Shown piece by piece: positions 6,259 through 9,702 of a stretch of DNA of 9,702 bases (position 1 is the stretch's first letter; every line of letters starts with the position of its first letter). The notes beneath the pieces were generated by a model. It saw nothing but the letters and a program-made list of their open reading frames with translations. It had not been told where the DNA came from and searched no databases. The DNA comes from Bacteroidota bacterium (GTDB taxonomy: Bacteria > Bacteroidota > Bacteroidia > Chitinophagales > Chitinophagaceae), in contig JAFAEW010000017.1 of the NCBI GenBank assembly GCA_023423835.1, positions 1 to 9,702 of the forward strand, read 5' to 3'. The position numbers and the translations under genes are program-made.

Positions 6259-7194
6259 ATGATTGGAATGAATTTCTTTAAACGTCAGCGTTCACAAAAG
6301 AAGACCGGCATTCCCCGGGAAGCGGAAAATGATGTTCCCGATCTTCTGAAAAAGATCAGGACACTTGAAATCAAAAGCCGGAGATTGTCGAATCATTTAT
6401 TTACGGGCGAATACCATACTGCTTTCAAGGGAAGGGGAATGGCATTTAAGGAGGTGAGAGAATACCAGGCAGGTGATGATGTGCGCTTTATAGATTGGAA
6501 TACTTCCGCCCGGATGGGCAATACCTTCAGTAAGATCTTTGAGGAAGAAAGAGAACTGAGTGTGTATATGATGGTAGACGTAAGTGCCAGCAATCTCTTT
6601 GGAACAAAAGGACAGCGGAAAAGTGATCTGATAGCTGAAATCTCCGCCGTACTTGCGTTTGCCGCTATTAACAACAACGATAATGCAGGTCTTATCCTGT
6701 TCAGTGATAAGGTGGAAAAATACATCCCTGCCCGCAAAGGCCGCGACCATGTGTTGTACATGATAAGGGAATTGATTACGCATCAGGCACATTCGGCCCA
6801 GACGGAGATCGTAAAAGCGTTGCAGTATTTGAATAATGTGACAAGAAGAAAAAGCATTGTTTTTATTTTGAGTGATTTTGCCGATACCGGGTACCACGAT
6901 TCCCTGAAGGTGGCGGCAAAAAGACATGATGTTATCGGTATTCAGATTTACGATCCGGGAGACGCGCAGCTACCGCCGGTGGGATTGATTGAGATGAAAG
7001 ATGCCGAGACAGGCAAGACCGTTCTGATTGACAGTTCAGATCCTTTTGCCAGAAACCGTTATTACCTCCAGTTTATGAAGATTCTCGAGGATGCGAAAAT
7101 CGATTTCAGAACCGGAGGAGCTGATCTCATTCAAATTGCAAACGGTGAGGATTATGTAAAAAAACTGCGTGAATTTTTTATCAGAAGGGCGTGA
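6259..7194 (+). CDS. DUF58 domain protein (VWA-like partner of MoxR)
   Basis: The 311-residue soluble protein shows the DUF58 signature YQAGDDVRFIDWNTSARMG (69-87), followed by EEERELSVYMMVDVSAS. The last stretch carries a MIDAS-like D107-x-S109-x-S111 motif; T182 and D206 (ILSDF) could complete the metal site. No transmembrane segment is visible, unlike some DUF58 proteins with two N-terminal helices, so it is probably cytoplasmic or peripherally bound. The ATG at 6259 is 17 nt after the moxR stop; the ATG at 6268 is an equally possible start since the residues between are not conserved. DUF58 proteins accompany MoxR ATPases nearly everywhere and presumably bind the ATPase or its client through the VWA-like fold. 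The gap to the next gene is 54 bp. Confidence 0.93.
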   Translation: MIGMNFFKRQRSQKKTGIPREAENDVPDLLKKIRTLEIKSRRLSNHLFTGEYHTAFKGRGMAFKEVREYQAGDDVRFIDWNTSARMGNTFSKIFEEERELSVYMMVDVSASNLFGTKGQRKSDLIAEISAVLAFAAINNNDNAGLILFSDKVEKYIPARKGRDHVLYMIRELITHQAHSAQTEIVKALQYLNNVTRRKSIVFILSDFADTGYHDSLKVAAKRHDVIGIQIYDPGDAQLPPVGLIEMKDAETGKTVLIDSSDPFARNRYYLQFMKILEDAKIDFRTGGADLIQIANGEDYVKKLREFFIRRA

Positions 7195-7248
7195 GAAAAC
7201 AGGTCTATTTATCAATCATTTTATAATCGCATAATTGAATATCTGAGG

Positions 7249-8229
7249 GTGAAAAATAAAATTACAAGGCGGGGGTCTGCAGATCAAATATTTTATTCAC
7301 TTTCTATTGCCCTTTTGATGTTTTCATTCTCTCAAACTTTCGCCCAGGACGTTTCAGCGAAACTTGATCAATCGAAGATCGTTATCGGTGATCAGGTGAA
7401 GATGCAGCTCAAGGTTTCGGACATCAATCCCAAAACCGGTTTTATAGCCCGCTGGTTTGAATTTCAGGACACCTCAAACCATATTCAGGTGGCCCATCCC
7501 GGCCTGAGAGATTCATTGGAAGTCAATGGGCTGGTTTCCTACTTTCAAACCATTACAATTACATCCTTCGATTCAGGAACCTGGAAGATTCCACCCCTGT
7601 TTGTCATTGTTCAAAATAAAGTGAACGGCACTTCATCCAGATTGTCGGTTCCGCCCGATTCCCTTACCGTTTTACCCGTTGACGTTTCTGACCTGCATGA
7701 CTATCATGGATTGAAATCCATCATCGAGGTAAAAAAACAGCCGGATTATTGGTTGTATGCGTTAATTGTAATAACCGCTCTGATTCTCTTTTTTATCCTT
7801 CGCTTTTTCCTTCGGAAGCAGAAGCGCAAGCCGCAGCCTGTGGCAGTCGTCCGCGATCCTGAAGATGTATTACAGATGGCGCTGAGAAAAATAAAAGAGC
7901 TGCCACTTCCGCAGCAGGGAAGTTTGCACGATGCAAAACGATTTTATTCCGCAATCGGTGCCATCGGAAAGCAATATCTGAAAGAAAGATTTCAAATATC
8001 CGCCGATCCCGCCACCACAGAAGAACTTATTCTGCAGACGGGCGTGTATCTGCAGAAGGAGCCTTTCAGGAGCCGGTTTTATCAGTTGCTGAAAATGGAA
8101 GATGTGGTGAAGTTTGCAAAATATATTCCTTCGGATGAATTGAATAAGGATGCGAGAAAAGTTTTGACTGAAACCTTAGTGCATCTTCACGAGTTTAATA
8201 ACCATCAAAAAGTTGCTGATGTTGAATGA
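7249..8229 (+). CDS. BatD/DUF4381-like membrane-anchored protein of the MoxR-VWA operon
   Basis: The start is GTG at 7249; it is preferred because it begins a full signal peptide (basic MKNKITRRG, hydrophobic SLSIALLMFSFSQTF, probable cleavage after A32 before QD), whereas the next ATG would cut into it. The 326-residue product has a periplasmic beta-rich domain (about 33-160) opening VSAKLDQSKIVIGDQV, the style of BatD N-terminal domains, a transmembrane helix at 168-188 and a basic stop-transfer (RKQKRK). A cytoplasmic helical domain (205-315) follows with the segment MEDVVKFAKYIPS, reminiscent of DUF4381. The family assignment is by pattern and position and is moderately sure. It probably links a periplasmic sensor or binding domain to the cytoplasmic MoxR/VWA partners. 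Its end overlaps the next gene by 11 nt. Confidence 0.8.
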   Translation: MKNKITRRGSADQIFYSLSIALLMFSFSQTFAQDVSAKLDQSKIVIGDQVKMQLKVSDINPKTGFIARWFEFQDTSNHIQVAHPGLRDSLEVNGLVSYFQTITITSFDSGTWKIPPLFVIVQNKVNGTSSRLSVPPDSLTVLPVDVSDLHDYHGLKSIIEVKKQPDYWLYALIVITALILFFILRFFLRKQKRKPQPVAVVRDPEDVLQMALRKIKELPLPQQGSLHDAKRFYSAIGAIGKQYLKERFQISADPATTEELILQTGVYLQKEPFRSRFYQLLKMEDVVKFAKYIPSDELNKDARKVLTETLVHLHEFNNHQKVADVE

Positions 8230-9226
8230 ATGGTGGCAACATATTGAGTTTGCGTATCCCTGGATATTGGGATTGCTCCTTCTGATACCGGTTTTGATCT
8301 TTGAATACCAGAGGAGACAGTCGGTGAAAAATGCGGCGCTTACCGTTACCACCACCCATTTCATCCAGAATACAAAAAGTGTAAAAACGCTGTTGATACA
8401 TCTGCCCTTTATAGTCCGGATCATGGCCATCATTTGCCTCATCGTGGCGATGGCAATGCCGAGAATGAAGTATGTGGAAACGCAAACCGAGGGAGAAGGG
8501 ATTTCGGTGGTTTTATGTTTCGACATTTCCGGCAGTATGACGGAGAGGGATTTTCAGCCCAACCGGATTGAGGCGGCAAAGAAAGTGGCATCAGAGTTTG
8601 TAAAACAAAGACCCGGAGACCTGATTGGCGTTGTGATATTCAGCAGTATCAGCTATACACTTTGTCCCATTACCACAGATCATAATGCAGTGCTTTCGCA
8701 GATCAGAAATATTCAAAGCGGATATTTGCAGGAAGAAGGAACGGCAATAGGATCAGGACTTGCAACCAGTGTTGACCGCCTCCGTGAAAGTCCTTCAAAA
8801 AGCAAAGTCATCATCCTGCTCACCGATGGTGTGGATGTTGGAGGAACAGTGCCACCTGAACTCGCAAAAAAGATGGCCGAAAAGTATAAAATAAAAATCT
8901 ACACAATCGGGGTTGGAAGCAACCGCGAAATCAATGAAGTGGTAAATTCTCCGATGGGAAGTGTGACCGAACAAAGAAAGCTCGACTTTAACGAAGGGCT
9001 ATTGCAGGATCTTGCGCAATCCACCGGTGGTCAATACTTTCATGCAACCGACAATAATGCGCTTTTGGAGATCTACAAGAGCATCAATTTATTGGAAAAG
9101 ACGAAGGTAAACACCATTACCTACAACCGTTACACCCAAAAATTCTTACCCTGGCTACTGGCAGGAATCGGCTTTCTCATCCTGGAAATGATCCTGAAGT
9201 ATGGGATTTTCCGGAAGTTTCCGTAA
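8219..9226 (+). CDS. batA: BatA-type VWA domain membrane protein
   Basis: ATG 8219 is preferred over the in-frame TTG at 8213, giving 335 residues and an 11-nt overlap with the preceding gene, which suggests coupled translation. The layout is classic BatA: transmembrane helices at about 14-28 and 60-80, a VWA domain from about 95 to 290, and a C-terminal transmembrane helix at about 309-326. The MIDAS is complete: D102-x-S104-x-S106 in CFDISGSM, T175 in EEGTAIGSG and D203 in LLTDGVD. VWA domains with intact MIDAS bind partners through a divalent metal. In Bacteroides fragilis the Bat proteins are linked to aerotolerance, and here the likely partner is the MoxR ATPase of the same operon. BatB, BatC and BatD, which often follow, are not found before the window ends. 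Confidence 0.93.
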   Translation: MLNEWWQHIEFAYPWILGLLLLIPVLIFEYQRRQSVKNAALTVTTTHFIQNTKSVKTLLIHLPFIVRIMAIICLIVAMAMPRMKYVETQTEGEGISVVLCFDISGSMTERDFQPNRIEAAKKVASEFVKQRPGDLIGVVIFSSISYTLCPITTDHNAVLSQIRNIQSGYLQEEGTAIGSGLATSVDRLRESPSKSKVIILLTDGVDVGGTVPPELAKKMAEKYKIKIYTIGVGSNREINEVVNSPMGSVTEQRKLDFNEGLLQDLAQSTGGQYFHATDNNALLEIYKSINLLEKTKVNTITYNRYTQKFLPWLLAGIGFLILEMILKYGIFRKFP

Positions 9227-9317
9227 AGGTTTAAAGGAGAAGCTGCAACGGGTAATCCACCGGATGAAGAAATATTTTCTACGAACGCTTAAAACCGCCT
9301 TAAAAACCATTAACTTT

Positions 9318-9325
9318 TAATTTTG
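9318..9325 (+). promoter_or_regulatory. Candidate -7 element upstream of the RHS-like frame (distal)
   Basis: TAATTTTG matches TAnnTTTG exactly. No TTG is present at the correct distance. It lies 34 bp before a second match at 9352. Confidence 0.22.
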
Positions 9326-9351
9326 GTAATATTATGTGAAAATAACTTCTC

Positions 9352-9359
9352 TAAATTTG
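9352..9359 (+). promoter_or_regulatory. Candidate -7 element upstream of the RHS-like frame (proximal)
   Basis: TAAATTTG matches TAnnTTTG exactly and would start a transcript near 9366, before the 16-codon frame at 9406 and the open frame at 9453. The -33 position reads ATT rather than TTG. Confidence 0.3.
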
Positions 9360-9452
9360 CATGACAAAGCCATAAGATAGCGATCTAACAATAAATCCTT
9401 TTAAAATGCAAAGATTCCTGGAGCTGAGCTGCAAACCGATTACTAAGGTCTT

Positions 9453-9702
9453 ATGACGGGACTTTTATTTAAATCTAATTTTCTTGATTTTAAAATGCGA
9501 ACAGAAGCTACCATTAATTCTTTTGATTTAGAAAATCCTAAGTATTTTTCTCAGGAGCTACTGGCTTCAGGCATATCAGGCGAATCAGGTGGAAAGTTGC
9601 TGGAAAGTCAGTTAAACACAACTGTTCTTTCTCCTTCCATCACAGGATTTTTAAACAACCGCGATGCCGGAAACAACATCACCAAACCCAAGGCTTATCT
9701 AA
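9453..9702 (+). CDS. Partial open frame resembling the pre-core region of Bacteroidota RHS-repeat proteins, cut by window edge
   Basis: From ATG 9453 the frame is open for 83 codons to the right edge; an in-frame TAA at 9444-9446 rules out an upstream extension, and ATG 9495 is an alternative start. The translation starts MTGLLFKSNFLDFKMR and has no signal peptide. The segment VLSPSITGFLNNRDAG followed by ITKPKAYLN is what I recognise from the stretch just before the RHS-associated core in large Bacteroidota RHS proteins, where PKAYLNW(I/V)L is recurrent. In those proteins this lies many hundreds of residues from the start, so a start only about 75 codons before it suggests a displaced C-terminal cassette or a truncated pseudogene. 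It could also be the start of an unrelated gene. The AT-rich beginning and poor leader differ from the operon before it. Confidence 0.5.
   Translation, partial: MTGLLFKSNFLDFKMRTEATINSFDLENPKYFSQELLASGISGESGGKLLESQLNTTVLSPSITGFLNNRDAGNNITKPKAYL

Larger units (their letters stand above)
9227..9452. other. Intergenic region after the Bat operon, with two short open frames
   Basis: No gene of convincing length lies here. A 39-codon basic frame runs 9201-9320, overlapping the end of batA in another frame, and an inner ATG at 9264 gives MKKYFLRTLKTALKTINF. A 16-codon frame runs 9406-9456 (MQRFLELSCKPITKVL), and its TGA overlaps the ATG of the next frame as ATGA. The DNA becomes AT-rich compared with the operon. 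No intrinsic terminator with a clear stem and U-tract is visible after batA. Confidence 0.5.

Noticed and set aside
6397..6927. Minus-strand frames of 122 and 176 residues within the DUF58 gene
   Set aside because: Shadow frames of a well-supported gene, with no domain and no plausible start signal.
7192..7251. Possible stop-codon read-through fusing DUF58 to the BatD-like protein
   Set aside because: The two frames are in phase and the 18 codons between them are open, but that happens by chance often, and the fusion would bury a signal peptide in the middle.
1..9702. tRNA, rRNA, CRISPR array or insertion sequence
   Set aside because: No cloverleaf, rRNA-like stretch, regularly spaced repeats, transposase or terminal inverted repeats were seen on either strand.

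Overview
The window looks like a chromosomal segment of a Bacteroidota (Bacteroidetes) bacterium. It carries two hallmark genes of the type IX secretion/gliding system (porX and porT), a menaquinone methyltransferase beside porT, TAnnTTTG-type promoter elements instead of -10/-35 boxes, mostly weak Shine-Dalgarno sequences, and the MoxR/DUF58/VWA (Bat) gene set. The exact genus cannot be told from the sequence alone; a Chitinophagales- or Sphingobacteriales-like lineage is a guess based on protein style.

Layout. (1) 1-941, minus: an HD-superfamily phosphohydrolase cut by the left window edge. (2) 942-1121: a short AT-rich divergent promoter region. (3) 1122-3382, plus: porX (response regulator with a PglZ/alkaline-phosphatase-like effector domain), whose stop overlaps by one base the start of an RsmI-like SAM-dependent methyltransferase. 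(4) 4164-3424 and 5035-4292, both minus: porT and menG/ubiE, convergent with the porX pair across only 41 bp. (5) 5036-5221: a compact divergent promoter region with one perfect TAnnTTTG element on each strand. (6) 5222-9226, plus: an operon of moxR-type AAA+ ATPase, DUF58 protein, BatD/DUF4381-like membrane protein and BatA-type VWA membrane protein. (7) 9227-9452: non-coding or degraded DNA with two TAnnTTTG elements. (8) 9453-9702, plus: the start of an open frame, cut by the right edge, that resembles the region before the RHS core in Bacteroidota RHS-repeat proteins.

How they fit together. PorX is the response regulator that controls type IX secretion genes, and PorT is an outer-membrane-associated assembly factor of the same machine, so the left half is partly a secretion locus, interleaved with housekeeping genes (HD phosphohydrolase, methyltransferase, menaquinone synthesis). 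The right half is the usual MoxR-VWA module: an AAA+ chaperone with DUF58 and VWA partners at the inner membrane. It stops after BatA; the BatB/BatC/BatD genes that often follow are not in the window. Nothing here is clearly an undescribed system. The points most worth a second look are the linkage of porX and porT, the porX-methyltransferase overlap, the truncated Bat module, and the orphan-looking RHS-type fragment at the right edge.
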